The notes below the pieces were generated by a model. It did no database searches. It had not been told where the DNA came from and was given only the letters and a program-made list of their open reading frames with translations. Shown here in pieces: positions 37,142-49,099 of a DNA stretch of 64,000 nt; positions within the stretch are counted from its first letter, which is position 1, and each line of letters starts with the position of its first letter. Position numbers and translations under genes: made by a program. The stretch spans positions 306,230 through 370,229 of the forward strand of contig RDEW01000032.1 of the NCBI GenBank assembly GCA_011109175.1. The letters run 5' to 3'. Origin of the DNA: Dicyema japonicum (lineage: Eukaryota > Dicyemida > Rhombozoa > Dicyemidae).

Positions 37142-37440
37142 TTACCAGTAAACACTGTTTATGGTTTCCTTTGTTCCATGCTTTTCGATTATCCTTTCCT
37201 TCAGTCTTTTCCATCTTTTCGTTGTCGTGCTCGTTTCCTGATTTCTTCCAGATCGTCTGCATCCATCAGTCGGCCACCGATAACTGCGTAAACTTCCGAG
37301 AGTGTCCTTGAAAGACAACTTCTTGAACGTACTCTGAATGCAGGAGATACAGTATGGCCGAAACAATCTTACGTCTGTTCATCCATAGGTAGAATATGTC
37401 CAAAAAAGCGCCAGCGTGCTTCAAGTACGATTAGACTCAT
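37142..37440 (-). mobile_element. LINE C-terminal fragment
   Basis: Minus-strand translation shows LEARWRFFGHILPMDEQT and, after a stop and frame shifts, ADDLEEIRKRARQRK with RWKRLKERI, the W..L...I end motif of LINE ORF2 proteins. This is the same class as 23400-23655 but a different, more decayed copy. No ORF1 or RT core is visible nearby. Confidence 0.6.
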
Positions 37441-37665
37441 TGGTCCACAATCAGTCAGTTTTTATAATTTATTGTTTGAGATTTACTTTGGACAAGAGTA
37501 TCCAAGGAGTTTTCTTGTTAGCTTCTGTGAAAAGAGTCAAGCTTTCTATTTCCTTCTATTATAAATTTTTTTTATGTTAATAACTTTTTTTAATATAATA
37601 ACACGTTTCAGAAATATCGAAAGATTTGTGGATATAAAACGTGGATTAAAATATAATGAAAAATT

Positions 37666-39370
37666 CCATAGACCATGATAACTCTAACTAACTACCCACG
37701 TGGTCCCATACACCCCAGTAGAGACGTTGGTCCAATATTCCTCCACAAGCCCATACAATACAGTATCGGTCAAATAATCTGGAAACACCCCTCGGTTCTT
37801 ACAGATTATAAATTCCAGAATGAACCTGGAACCCCAGCTAACGTGGCCATCTTCAACTAAACGCTCTCCGATTCTGTAAACCACGAAGTACCATCCTTCC
37901 AATGATCCTCAACAGGAGTTCTGAAAAATTGATAGACGCTTAAGAGAGCGAGAAGATCTGGATGGACTACAAGAGCTTGGGTGTGCCAGGGACAAGTAAA
38001 GAAAAATGACTTTGTTAAAAATTTCTCGAGTTGTATTTTCTCCAGTATTCCTTACAAGAGTTAAAGGAAAATACAATATTCCCCAAAGTCCCAACAACGA
38101 ACTTCTTGCAGTGGTTAAACATCATATATCTTCGGAGTCGAGTTTGACTTGTCAATCTCTCTAACAACCACGTTGAACAACTTTCCACTAAAGCAAAGCA
38201 AAAATCAAATATGCTTCCAGCAGTGGTTGGTCACTCGAACGGAGACAAAGGAGTGTATAACGCATTAATTATGCCTCTCCAAACTGGGGTATATATAATT
38301 CTCCCTATTACAAAAGCTTCTGCAAGTCCAGAATTCAGCATTGAGAGCTATAACGGGTTGTTTAAAACGATCCCTGTTGGGGCTTACACTGGGACTCGAA
38401 GATCATGCCTTTTGGTGGCCACTTTAAAATGAGGTGCGTCCAATATTTCAGAAAATCAGCCGACCTTCCCATTACTTAAATCTATCAACTGCAGACACAT
38501 ATGGAGAACATTCACTTATCTCCAAAGAACACACAGGAAAATCCAAACAAAAGACCTAACCTGGCTAAAAAAATGCACATGATTTTGTGTTTAGGCGTGA
38601 ATACAAACCCTGGAAGGAAACAAGATACAGGAGCGCAAACCTCTTGAGATTAGAGTATCAGAACACCTTCTTCAGAAGTCAAAGTTACGCGAAATCATGT
38701 ATTTAAAATCGATAATTAACTTAGTTGAAATGGACAAAGAGTGTAATCTCAGTTTATAAGAAGAAATGCTTATATTTGATTCTGATTATTCTGACGGTCG
38801 ATATGACGCTATTTCCTTACATTTCGGAAGAATTTGATGAGTTATTAAGTTCCCATGATGAGAACTCAACATCTGATTATGAAGGTTACGACAACTCTGA
38901 TACCTTCTACAGCTTTGATTCCGACGTAATGTACTATCGTTAATAATAATGATCACAACGGAAGTCTTGTAAAAACTAGTTATGCAATCTAGTTGTTGGC
39001 ATATGGGGGAAGCAGTAGCTACAGTAGATGAAATTATTTATCTTAGTATTTGGTTACATCTTAAAGCGCTAGAAGTTGCTAAGGATTTTATGAAAAATGA
39101 AAAATGAATTAAAACAACAAGTTATGGAATAAGTAGTCCGCCGGTTGGCCTGGACTGTTCCTCCGGGTACCCCTTATCCTTGCTATCCATCCAATTACTA
39201 ATTTATCTCCAGAACGTTGTAGGTACAAAGCCAGTACGCCCATCTCCAGATAGTTCTCCCTTTGTAGGTCCTTTCCTCAGTATGTTATACCACGGTGGTC
39301 CCAAACCGTCCTGCAGGGACCGATGATGTGGTTAACAAAGTCCCGTGTAGATCCCAATTCGAATGTAGGG
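37666..39370. other. Unassigned stretch
   Basis: 37666-37715 has the 'CCATAGACCATGATAACTC' and 'CTAACTACCCACGTGGTCCC' module shared by the SINE A and H families. Plus-strand frames 38211-38432 (73 codons, from ATG) and 38725-38943 (72 codons, Asp/Ser/Tyr-rich end) are open but match no family I know. No mini-introns connect them convincingly. Confidence 0.3.
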
Positions 39371-39371
39371 A

Positions 39372-39656
39372 TCAATTGGATTTTATGAACTTTTTTTTCA
39401 AACATCTCAATCTGCTCTTTCTACACTGATTGACCTGTCTACAATGCTTGAAATCGTTATCCTTCATCCTTGAGTTGCATTCATTACTTCCGTTTTTATC
39501 TCCAATGCCTAAATTGCAATTTAAATTATAACATCTTTGTAGCATGTTCTCGTGAGAATTATTCCTCTGGTTTTGAAATGGGACGGAATTATTTCCACGT
39601 GCTACAGAAATCATTTGAAAGCTTTGTCGATTGATGTGCCGATAAGAGCTATTCAA
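39372..39656 (-). CDS. Hypothetical Cys-rich protein, partial
   Basis: An open frame of 94 codons rich in Asn, Ser, Arg and Cys, with eight cysteines mostly in the second half (CYNLNC, then C..R..., HCRQVNQC, LRCLKKK). The spacing near the end loosely recalls the second zinc finger of nuclear receptors, but the first finger is absent and no other support exists. Upstream sequence continues open in places. Function unknown, and it may be a transposon fragment. Confidence 0.2.
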   Translation of the reverse strand: MNSSYRHINRQSFQMISVARGNNSVPFQNQRNNSHENMLQRCYNLNCNLGIGDKNGSNECNSRMKDNDFKHCRQVNQCRKSRLRCLKKKFIKSN

Positions 39657-40069
39657 ACGGTGGCTTTAAAGAAAACATTATAAAGTATTATTGTTGAGCA
39701 CAAACAGTCTAGCAGTCTAGACACCAATTTACGAAATCTACGCGTCGAGGAGACTGGTAGAGCGGGCAACTCATCCATTGGAGAAACGGACGACCCACTG
39801 TCCGAGGTGAAAGTGTAAATCATGTGGATATTGTCGATTCTTAGAATTGTATCGTTACTGAATGGAATAGTTTTTGGTAATTCGAAAATTCCCTTTTAGG
39901 AATATAATTTATATATATTTTAACATACGGAAGTATAACATCTTGACTGAGGATTATTTATATAAAATAAAAAACCAGTATTGGCGATAAATTATGCAAC
40001 TTTATATGAATAAACAAGCCCTTAATAGTTTGAGGACTTTTATGTAATTGTCAATGAAGCTACCCACAC

Positions 40070-40222
40070 AAGAAAAAGTAAAAAAAAAGAAGTGAAGATC
40101 ATTCCTTGGTTCTACGATTAGTTAAAATTAACTGTTCTTTACTTAAATAAAGTGTGTGTCCTGCCTATGCGGAGCTATAGATATTATGGCTCTCGTGAAA
40201 AGGCTGTTATTATTATTAATGA
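40070..40222 (+). repeat. SINE family B, 3' half
   Basis: 'AAATAAAGTGTGTGTCCTGC', 'CTATGCGGAGCTATAGATAT' and 'TATGGCTCTCGTGAAAAGGC' followed by a (TTA)n tail, matching 49220-49360 and 59740-59893. The 5' half with the B box is missing. Confidence 0.65.
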
Positions 40223-40456
40223 AGCTAGTGTTATAATTTTGCTATAGTTTTTCTTTAGACTTGTAAAAAATTCAATATTTTTTCCTAGTGATTGGGGATG
40301 GTTCGCTTTGAGTGTTCTTGTGAGCAAGATGGCTTCATCGATTCGTTAGAAAAATCCTCACCGCATTGCAAACACAATGGTTTAAGTGAATCCTTTGGAT
40401 TTTGAATACAACCATAGGATAAATAGTTTTAAAAAGCACTCCGAGATAACATAAAA

Positions 40457-40855
40457 TTAGTTAAGCTTCCCTTGTGCCGTATTCCGAATCATCCTCTCCG
40501 TCAGCTTCGACCATGATCTTCTATTGCGCACTAGATCTCTTAAGTAGTCCAAGTCGTCCGCCATTTCCATTATAATATCTGACGATATCCACACTCTTGT
40601 AGCGTTGTGAATCAGGTCCTGATGGACTGCGAATCCAAGACCACAATGTCGGGAGGCTGACGGGAGAATAAAAAGGTGGAATTTTCCAAACAGTTCTGTA
40701 CATTGTACGGTCGTTTTTGTCTCTAGTAGACAGCAGACGTCATATTTGGTTAGATCGCATACCAATTGGTGTTTCTTGTAAGGTTGAATAAGTCCTCTCC
40801 AATTGAAAGATCCCAGAGTGAACGGAGAAGTCGGTAAGGAATACGGATAAGACAT
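40457..40855 (-). mobile_element. Internally deleted LINE: endonuclease start joined to C-terminal tail
   Basis: An uninterrupted 132-codon frame from ATG at 40853-40855. Residues 13-90 match the start of an APE-type endonuclease: TLGSFNWRGL (usual form TWNVRGL), then YDVCCLLETKTT (usual LQETK, with the catalytic Glu), then GLGFAVHQDL. At about residue 95 it jumps directly to the LINE C-terminus: DDLDYLRDLV, SWSKLTERMI, ending GKLN-stop, which parallels 23600-23656. The whole RT domain is missing, so this is a non-autonomous derivative. Related but shorter copies are at 45987-46180 and 57450-57640, all on the minus strand. Confidence 0.7.
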
Positions 40856-41059
40856 AGTGCAATAGAGGTGTCGTTACCTCCTCAACCAGTTCTCTTTATA
40901 TTCTCTTATTTTTAACAACTACCATCAAATAGCTGCATGCTTTGTCATTTAAATTATTTAAAATAAATTTATTTTTTAATATATTTTAATTAAAAAAATC
41001 GCACATTGAATTTTCTTTGAAATCAAGTAATGATTGAGGATTTCATAGCCGCCGAATTT

Positions 41060-41600
41060 CATGGAATGATGATTTAGTCAGATCTAGGACAAATGTTTTG
41101 AAGATCTACGATTGCCAAAAAAGAGCCTTCAAAATCACGGAACGCTGGATTTCTGGAAAGTTCCAGCCATCAATGCCTCTTGAAACCATGATCCGAATGA
41201 ACCATGGAACGTGGTCTCGTGACTGCGAAGATGTAGTCACTCGACCGATAGGTGCTTGAGTGGAGTCGAAGAAGGAGCATCGGGCCAAGATGAGGTCCCT
41301 GTAACAGCGTGATAGGATCACGTGATTAATTATTTCATGTAACCGTTGTCTCTGATGTTTTTTTATTTATTTAAGCACCCAAATACCACTGTTAAAAATC
41401 GAAACTAACTAGCACGTGATCTCGATATGTTCGAATAAAGTCCTCATCTTTGCCCGATGTTCCTCTCGATCCCACACATGTACGTATCGAGGGACTGTTT
41501 GCAGAGGTGCTTTGAGTCATCCCGGAATCTATCCGCATGAGGACTTCCAGAGGAGTCGGTCCGATCCATGTTCCCCACGAGTCTATCGCTCCGGTGTTAA
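41060..41600. repeat. Repeat family H, two copies in opposite orientation
   Basis: 41060-41335 is the reverse complement of the 15040-15340 element. 41378-41600 is a second, plus-oriented copy of its left part: 'CACGTGATCTCGATATG', 'CTCATCTTTGCCCGATG', 'CACACATGTACGTATCGA'. The two copies face each other across a 40-base (TTTA)-rich spacer. 41600-42650 beyond shows no gene. Confidence 0.6.
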
Positions 41601-42656
41601 TATTGTCATTAGGCTATACCTTTATTTTGTTAAGTTGAGTTTATCGATTACATTACAGAAGGTCATCAAGAAAATTATAGAAGACGAGTGTTTCCTTCAT
41701 CAAGAAAACTATAAAGTACACAGGGTTCACGACTATAAGACTTTATCGAGAAAACTATGAAAGACGGGGGTTTGTGATATGTCATTATCAAGAAAACATC
41801 TAAAGATGTAGGTTCCACTCATATCCTGTAAGAAAGAATACCAAGAAATCAAATTTGATGAGAGCGATGACATATTTCAATTTGTTCAACTTATTCTTTA
41901 CTAACCAGACTACACATGGAGATGAAAATTAATTTACTGAGTTGAAATCGTCCCCTCTTCATGATCTGGAGATCTAGTCTGCCATCACAGAAATGTAATT
42001 GCACCTGGAACATCTACAAGATTGGTTAAAGGACAACTGATTATCAAAAAACCTAAGACCTCACTTTTCACCTCGAACATGAGTCTAGAAGAAAAATAAT
42101 CAATCTCACATACAATATCAAAATCTTTTTTTATGAATTTCAAAAAACCTTAGAATATTCTCATATGGAGATGAATCTACTAAAAAGTCTCAAACAGTAC
42201 ATCTACCCATCACACAAGTGCCTTATAGAAAGACGCTGAGAGGACGGCTATAACGGAAAGGGAGTGCAGAATGACAGAAGAGTGGATTTCTGGAAAGATA
42301 CAAAAATAATCTTAAAGCATCAGCATTCACATGACAAATCGATGAGTGTTCTTCAAATTTCTTTCATTCGCCACAGACTGCATCTGGGTAGTCAGAATAT
42401 GTAAAAAACAAAAAGCGTGAAGCAGTGTATAAGCTGACACATGTCCCAAATGAGAGATCTTCCATGTGAAAATGCGAAAATGTAATCACGACTCAGAGAC
42501 CCCTGTGAACGGAAATGGTTCTCATAACACATTGTAGTCGTAGTGGAAATGGTCACTGTCTCTATGCCACTGCCACCTGATTGCAAACTGTGAACTTAAA
42601 CGAAAAGGTAGAAATCCCGAAAGTAAACAATAAATGTTAGTAAAATTAATGATTAA

Positions 42657-44108
42657 CTAATAAAAGTAGTTCCTCCAGGTCAGAGTCTCCTCAAGTAACT
42701 CTTCCTCCGTCATTTCGTGGTTCTCCACGTTGTTACCATTTTGAAGCTAAATAAGTTTAATAATAAACGTTAGAAGCCTTCATCTGAAGAGTCGCCATTT
42801 GCGGGAGCATCCACCCGCTATAAAGTCAGGACAAAAGACCAACCAAAGTACCATTACCTCTATTCTGAACTCTCATTGACATAGAACTCCCTTTAAATCG
42901 CTCCTCCAGCACGTGGCCAACTTTTTGAACACAATAATTGAGATCCACCAGTTCGTCAAAGCTCAGATCTCCATATTTCACCACATTCTCTTCGCAACGG
43001 ACAAACGAAGACGTCTTATATACAAATACTGTACTAACGCCCAGGAGAGCAGGTCTAGGATTCACGAAAGCGACGGAAAACTGAGTGACCAGAAATACTT
43101 TATTTGATGTGACAGAAAGGTCCCCCGACTCGAAGACAAAGTCAGAGTCAATTTCCCTTTGATTACTCAAATTCCTACTTCGGAGACCAGCAAATGGAAT
43201 TGGGGTAAAAATTGGACAAGCGATGAGTTGTGAAACAAGGCATTCGATCTCTCCACCTTTTTGATTAGCGCGTGGTCTATATCCGCCACAATAAAGCCCA
43301 CCTCCTCTCGCAACGGGTCACTACCTCACCCCATGGATCCACAATCTAGTTTCCCCAATTCTAAACCATGGGTTTCGAATGACCTCATTGTATCGTTGTG
43401 CCAAGCCAGTCTGGCCAAACTGCCACCACATAACTCTGAGTTTCCACAGCTCTGGTCTTCACCATGCTCTAAGATTCACTCCCTCGTATACCTCCCAATG
43501 AACTCTCCCGTCTCGTACGTGAACGCAGCTGAGTAGACAATAATGTCGGCCCCCATTTTTTCTTAACATCAAAGCAAACTCGGCAAATCGTAGATCATAG
43601 CACTTTAATATATTTACCGATTTCTACTATTTGGAGACCCACGTTTCCCGCTGGAGGTCTTTACTGGGGGAGTCAAAGTAACCCCAGGATCAATGTCGGC
43701 ACTCTCTTTGGTAAACACGACGAGGTCGAACATGTTAATTTTGTTATAAGTCGCGACAATTTTTCCACTACAGTTGATTACCACGTATTTGTTGCGTAAT
43801 TTATCGGAGACTTGACCCCCCGAGTAGAATTTTGTTTGGTAGCCACCCAGGAAGAGCCACATGTTTGTGTCACGTGCCAGAGCTTGCATTCGTTGTACTA
43901 CACTGCCAGTGATAAAATCAGCCAGTTTGAATTGTTGATCATGAGTGGAACGTATAAAATCAAATGCTTCAGGCAAGAAAGCCATTTTTGCTCCTGTTTT
44001 TTCAGCCTCTTTGACAAGTGATGTTATCATGGACATATTTTGTTCTACATTGTCTGTGCATTGTAGCTGAATTGCTGCAATTCTAGTGGCGCATTGAACT
44101 TGGCTCAT
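42657..44108 (-). pseudogene. NitFhit fusion, frame-broken
   Basis: The Nit part is a nitrilase-fold amidase (Nit1 clears deaminated glutathione). Fhit is a HIT-family diadenosine polyphosphate hydrolase. Flies and nematodes encode them as one fused protein, as here. Start ATG 44106-44108. Nit marks: FLPEAFDF (catalytic Glu), TYNKIN (Lys), CYDLRFAEFALMLRKNG (Cys), HWE, KTRAVETQSYVVA, IVDPWGEVV, MPCFTTHRLSNFYP. Fhit marks: FSVAFVNPRPALLG, GDLSFDELVDL, VQKVGHVLEERFKGSSM, and the C-terminal EEETLTW-type end finishing WRNYFY, stop 42657-42659. Mini-introns: 43603-43627, 43166-43187 (between the domains), 42747-42768. At least five single-base frame breaks occur, for example near 43643, 43538 (C5 run), 43470 and 43245. 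No CAC or CAT codon exists between the VQNR and MLPQ exons, so the HxHxH triad is absent. Decayed or poorly assembled; identity is firm. Confidence 0.85.
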
Positions 44109-45950
44109 TATTTTTCTATAAACATTTTATTAAAAAAATTAAAAATTAATAATAAAAAAATAGAATTAAAAATAACAAAAATCAAATATTAATTGCACTT
44201 AAATTTTTTATTGCTAGAAAAATTAAATTTAATTGACAAGCAAAATGCACGTTTTTTATTCAAATATTTTCTGTTGTTAAAGGAAATTATTAGTTGAGAG
44301 AGTAATAAAATGATACACTTACCCATTAATGGGCGCGGCTGTTGATACGCCCATTTACCACAGAAATATATGATATGATATAGCACGATTATTTACACTA
44401 ACAAAATCAATCAGTAGATTAGTAATTGATGGTAATTTCCACTCAATTTGCTGAAATTGCGTCGAATCAGCATTCTACTTGAATTGCGTATTCTTTCTTT
44501 AAGTTTCGGCTCTTGTTGAAACTGATTTCCGTGAGTACTTGTGAGCGTAAGAATGAGTGGGAGAAACAATCGATACAAGTGACGCACAAAGCTAAGTTTT
44601 CCTCTCTCATCTATCGAAAAGTCATTTCGTCAGGCCTTTGGTTCGTGCAGTCAAGTTCAAGGGTTCAGTTGTAATATATTTAAGACTTCGAGTCTTATGA
44701 ATACTTTGTTTATTACCTCGTTTTTTGTGGTAGAAACACAGTGCGATTCTCCCGCAATATGTTAGTTGGATATTGGGGAATTGATCATATGCTGATCCCT
44801 TAGATTAGTAAATCTAAAGGTGTTGTGACGTAGTCTACGAAAGCTACGGTGATGGGTGCAGAGTAACCTTCCTGTCAAACGGGTAAACGAAAAAAACGTA
44901 TCACATACATCTTGTGGTGTTACAGATATTATAAAATACCGACCGTGCTCTCAGAGAACCAACTTTCACGATGAGTTCTGGTAGTCTAGGGAAGCAAAGA
45001 GATCTCTAACTTTTCTTCCATCTAGAGTAGACTGTATCAATTCCGTAGATATGATTCCGATAGCTCTAGAAAAAATTGATTCCGAAGTGCTGTTCTCAGG
45101 AGGTTAGAGTCTCAGTATTTCTTGTCTTCAAGTTATCCAGGTTTATTTGTTGGAGGTTGAATTAAACTTTCCGAAGGAGATAACAGGATCAGTTAACCTG
45201 GTAGCTAGCCCTTGAAAGTTGAGGTGTCACGGATCAAAGTCTTTTTGCATTGGATACACTGGAAACCCCAAGTTCTTAAATAAGGAATCATCTAAACTCT
45301 AAAATTCTGCCAAAATTAATAATCCGATTTTGAGAGATAATTTTAAATTGGCGGAGACGTAAACGCTGCTGTAAGGACTTGTCCAATCCACACGTGAGAT
45401 AGTCACCAAAGCTTTACTATGTTAACAATGGAGATACACATTACTACCTACCTGGACTAATGATTCCCTTTCCACTCTTTGCCTGGACAATTTTGAGAGA
45501 CGTCATGTGAAGCACCCGATGCATGGTGGCATCCAAAAAATCTATTTCTTCACTACAGAATTGTAAGGGTTCCCAAAATAACAGATGTGGATGCTTAGAA
45601 AGGATTAAATATTAATTAGACTGAGAATGGGATATCCCGTAATCCACCTCTTATGTCAGAAGGGAAACGAGAGGCTAAATGAACTTTTAAATACCAGTAA
45701 AAGAACGAAAGGTTTATTGGTATATTTCTTAATAAGAGGAAACTTGGATAGAATTGTCATTACAGCGCGAAAATAGAGCAAATAATTCTAACAAAATTAT
45801 AGACTCCGCTGGGAACTACATGAGTGAATGAATCAATTTGAACTCATTTAGAAAAAATCTTAAGATGTAGCAGAAATTATAATTTATTTAACCCCCAATA
45901 CTTAAAAAAGGAAGTTATCACACTAATTGAGTGATCTCGATAACCTCCTT
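44109..45950. other. Gene-free stretch
   Basis: An AT-rich region upstream of NitFhit (44109-44300) that would hold its promoter; I see no TATA-like or other decisive element. The rest shows no domain, RNA gene or terminal repeat. The minus frame 44386-44189 is AT-rich noise. Confidence 0.35.
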
Positions 45951-45986
45951 AGTTAAATGCACACCTAGTTACATAAGCATGAATAC

Positions 45987-46180
45987 TTAGGGTTCCGCTT
46001 GTGCCGTTCTCTTCACTATCTGTTCTACCAGTTTGCTCATTGTAACTTTCCTCTTCCAATGTCTTCGCAGTTCATCGAGGAATCCATGTATAAGGTCTCT
46101 GTTTAGTGTTCCTCTGACGTTGAAAGTTACAATTATAAACGAGGTAGAATAGACAGACTCAACCAACATACTAGTTTTAA
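45987..46180 (-). mobile_element. Short LINE derivative, endonuclease start plus tail
   Basis: The minus frame contains SVYSTSFIIVTFNVRGTLNR, where VTFNVRG is the opening strand of an APE-type endonuclease, then directly a tail with ELRRHWKRKV, SKLVEQIVKRTAQAEP and stop at 45987. 57450-57640 carries the same arrangement (SVNSTTFTAATF to LRRGVRRKI). The tail matches the end of the 40457 element (RMIRNTAQG). It ends about 90 bases before the Mic60 start codon, divergent to it. Confidence 0.6.
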
Positions 46181-46265
46181 AAGCATCAAATTTTTGAATT
46201 ATTTACAAACTTTAATAATTTATTTTTTAATTTATAAAAAATAAACAACAAATAAATTTATTTAA

Positions 46266-48050
46266 ATGTTATATCGACTTGGTCGGTTGTTGTCGCGTAC
46301 AAACCACTCTCTCCTTCTAAGCCCATACATAGGACTAATTACCGGCTCACTCACTGCGGCAGGAATGGCAGCCACCACAATAACATACATTAACCCAACT
46401 CTCCACGAGTGAGTCTATTATTTAACCATAGTTACGTCTCCAATAAGTTAACTAGAAATACCCAACAGTTACAAGACATGTGCGAGACCCCAAACTATGA
46501 AACTCCAAAAATTGTAGATGAAACGCCACAAGACATCAAAATATTAACACGTGCTGAAAAAATAGAACAGCTGGAGGAACGTGTACATGAGTGCTCCCAG
46601 ATGTGTGTTGATAGTAGCAGAAAAGCCTTGGATGAAATGTCAGAATATTCCCAGAATCTCAGTAAGATATTATCAGAGGTATTCAAGTCGTAAACATGAC
46701 AGTACGGTAATATAGAGGGACTAATTGACAATATTTCAAAACTGAATGAATGTAACACAACGGTCGAATCAGAAATCCAACAAGCAAAGTATTTATTTAA
46801 AATTTTAAATATCGTTTAATTTTAAAATAGATATTTTAATTTAAAATTAGAAAGATTATCGATACTATTTACAAAGAAGCATCTGAACTGATAGCCGATA
46901 ATTACCGTCAGACCAGGAAAATACGCCAAATTAAATCCAATCTGAGAAGATGCGAAAACAACGTGGAAAATATAAACAAATTAGTAGCAATTGTTGCTCA
47001 CATAAGCTTAGGACTGCTGATTCGAAGTACAATGAGGACCGGCAGTTGGTTAAGGAAATTATTGAATATGCTAACACCCTAATTGGGGATATTGAGGCAC
47101 TCAGCGAGGATGAACTAATGGTGTACCTCCATAGGAGAGTTGTGGAAAATAATGATGAGAAGGAGAGGCTGAAAGAACGTGAAGAACTGATACTGGCATC
47201 GATGATGGATGACCTGAAAAGGAAGATGGATGAGGATACTGAAAGGATTGTAAAGAAGACTTACGACTCTCTGGAGAAGCGACTGGCATCAGCTGAGAGC
47301 ACAGCTGTATACCACGTTTGATTATCTCATAGAAGAGTGATTTGAGGAACAGAATTGAGAATGAGATCGTAATGGCTGAGGCTAAGTATTCGAAACAGCG
47401 GATTATTGAGGACAGGGAGGTCCTGGAAGCCCAGAGAATGGAGTACGCTAGGCAAATAGGATTTGAGGACAGGCATAGCAGTATTGAGGACATGGCGGAG
47501 TTCAATGTTAATGCCAGGAAGTGGAATAAATCCTTTGAATTGGTTACCGAGGATATATTTGATCTGTCGGTTGACCCACGTGCTGTGGAGTTGTGGGAAA
47601 AGTGCAACATTGTGTCTGATTTAATGAATAGAAAGGATTATGTAAGCCGAGAAGAGATTAGTGAGGTACATTGAGTGAGGTTACTTAGTTGATCTCTGAG
47701 TTGTTTGACTGCGCATACAAGACTGAGTTTGGAAGGTCTCTGATTAACTGTTTTGATGATCCCCGAATACATTTTGAGGATGTATGTCCACGTGGGATGA
47801 TGAGGTTTGGTTGTTCTATTTTACTAGAAAACCTATGTCAGTGGGCATACTTAGATTTTTGCAGTCCCTGATGACTTTTGATTGTTCTTCCGTGACTGAG
47901 GACAGTTCTGAGAAAGCTTTGAGGAATGGGAGAATGAGTGATGCCCGGAGACTGATGGATAGTCCCGATAGTCGTCGCCCTGTCAAATATTTGGAGCTAA
48001 GGCAGCTCGTTGATGTCCTTAGAAAGATGTCGATTATGTCGGCTAGTTAA
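46266..48050 (+). CDS. Mic60 / mitofilin (MICOS core subunit), intact
   Basis: Mic60 sits in the mitochondrial inner membrane and shapes crista junctions. ATG at 46266. Exons 46266-46408, 46432-46678, 46703-46788, 46851-46983, 47007-47306, 47333-47665, 47689-47804 and 47828-48050 join to 1581 bases, 526 residues, without a frame break. Seven GT-AG introns: 23, 24, 62, 23, 26, 23 and 23 bases. Residues 1-22 (MLYRLGRLLSRTNHS) form an Arg-rich presequence; about 23-45 is one membrane helix with small residues (GLITGSLTAAGMAATT), as in mitofilin. The middle is long coiled coil (46700-47480). The C-terminus has FLQSLM, ALRNGRMSDARRLMD and LRQLVDVLRK, matching the mitofilin signature region. It is shorter than the roughly 750-residue mammalian protein and close to fungal size. 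The gene symbol follows from domain order and the C-terminal match; overall identity is low, as usual for this family. Confidence 0.8.
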
Positions 48051-48207
48051 GGTGACTATTTGTTATACTAATTGATGACATTCACTTAATGAGTCGGTCT
48101 GATATGTTTTCCTATGCATTTTCGTTAATAGCCTTTTATTGGCCTCTTGTACAGTTGTTTTACCGTCATGACTTTTGGGGGGTTGACTCAGTTCCTTGTA
48201 TATGTGG

Positions 48208-48583
48208 TTATTTCCAACCACTTTTAGTGTTTTGAGTTCTCCCTGAAAGTAGCATCAACCTCAGCCTATAATGAATAACAGGACTTAGTGTTTTATTTTC
48301 AATTCGTTTGGGAGATCGACCTTTTTCCCGCCGACACAGTCGTAAAACTTCTTGGTGAGTAATTTCAACCTCTCTGATGGCTATGTCACCGATAACTTTC
48401 AGATACCACTTTATCTGTCTTATTGTGCTGTAAAGCAACTAAAGATTTTAGAATATCTGTATGAATATCACCATTTCTGTCTGTAGACCGGCGGTTCAAG
48501 CCCTCTTGAACGAGTGTCTTTAAACAAGCCCCATTAAGGACGTATCTGGATGTTATCCCTTTGTAGCCAAAATAGACAGGCAA
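48208..48583 (-). CDS. Hypothetical protein, 3' exons
   Basis: The minus strand from 48583 reads GITSRYVLNGACLKTLVQEG and continues open to about 48414. Removing a possible 29-base GT-AG intron there joins it to KLLTKKFYDCVGGKKVDLP and a stop near 48285. Without splicing the frame ends at 48386 and a second frame is open to 48208. Composition is protein-like (balanced charge, Cys and Gly) rather than AT-rich noise. The start is not found and no family is recognised; a faint resemblance to a caspase small subunit is too weak to name. It converges on Mic60, 160 bases beyond its stop. Confidence 0.3.
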
Positions 48584-49099
48584 TTGGCGAATATGAAATA
48601 TTCGAAAAACAATAAGGAAAATTGAATATTCGAGTTAGATTCTCACCTGAGTGATCTCGCATTCTGAACTTAGTGAAAAAGAGTTTCTAACAGAGGAATC
48701 TATGTAAGAATGATCCACTAACAGAAGCCACGTGAAGATCACTAAAAATGGTTTCTTTTGAATTTTACCTTTTCTGAGCAAGTTTACGTTACTTTTAAGT
48801 GTTACGATAATTAGAAAATGTCTAACAAATGATTGTCACGTCTAAATGAGACATTATCATGAATATTCTGGAATTAATAACTAATAATTCCCTCTTCGAG
48901 GCTATATTTCTTGGTGGATTGGACCTGAACACACAAATGGTACATCAAAGTCGCAACGAAGGATTTGTTTCAAAATCCCCTTTTTAACTCGAACCTATTA
49001 ATTTTTATGAATACTTTTTTACTCACATTAAATCATTATTCTCCACTTTACACTATGTCCGGGTCCGTATTATAACGAGGCCTGTTTTCCCCTAGTTCG

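Noticed and set aside
39372-39656. Nuclear-receptor DNA-binding domain
   Set aside because: Only the last part of the second finger is faintly similar; the first zinc finger and P box are absent.
43500-43700. Programmed frameshifting to explain the NitFhit breaks
   Set aside because: The breaks differ in direction and context with no common slippery motif or downstream structure.
47101-47610. 169-codon minus-strand frame, the longest in the window
   Set aside because: It is antisense to the coiled-coil exons of Mic60; low-complexity coiled-coil codons leave the other strand open.
48208-48583. Caspase small subunit
   Set aside because: A few hydrophobic positions fit, but no conserved motif supports it.
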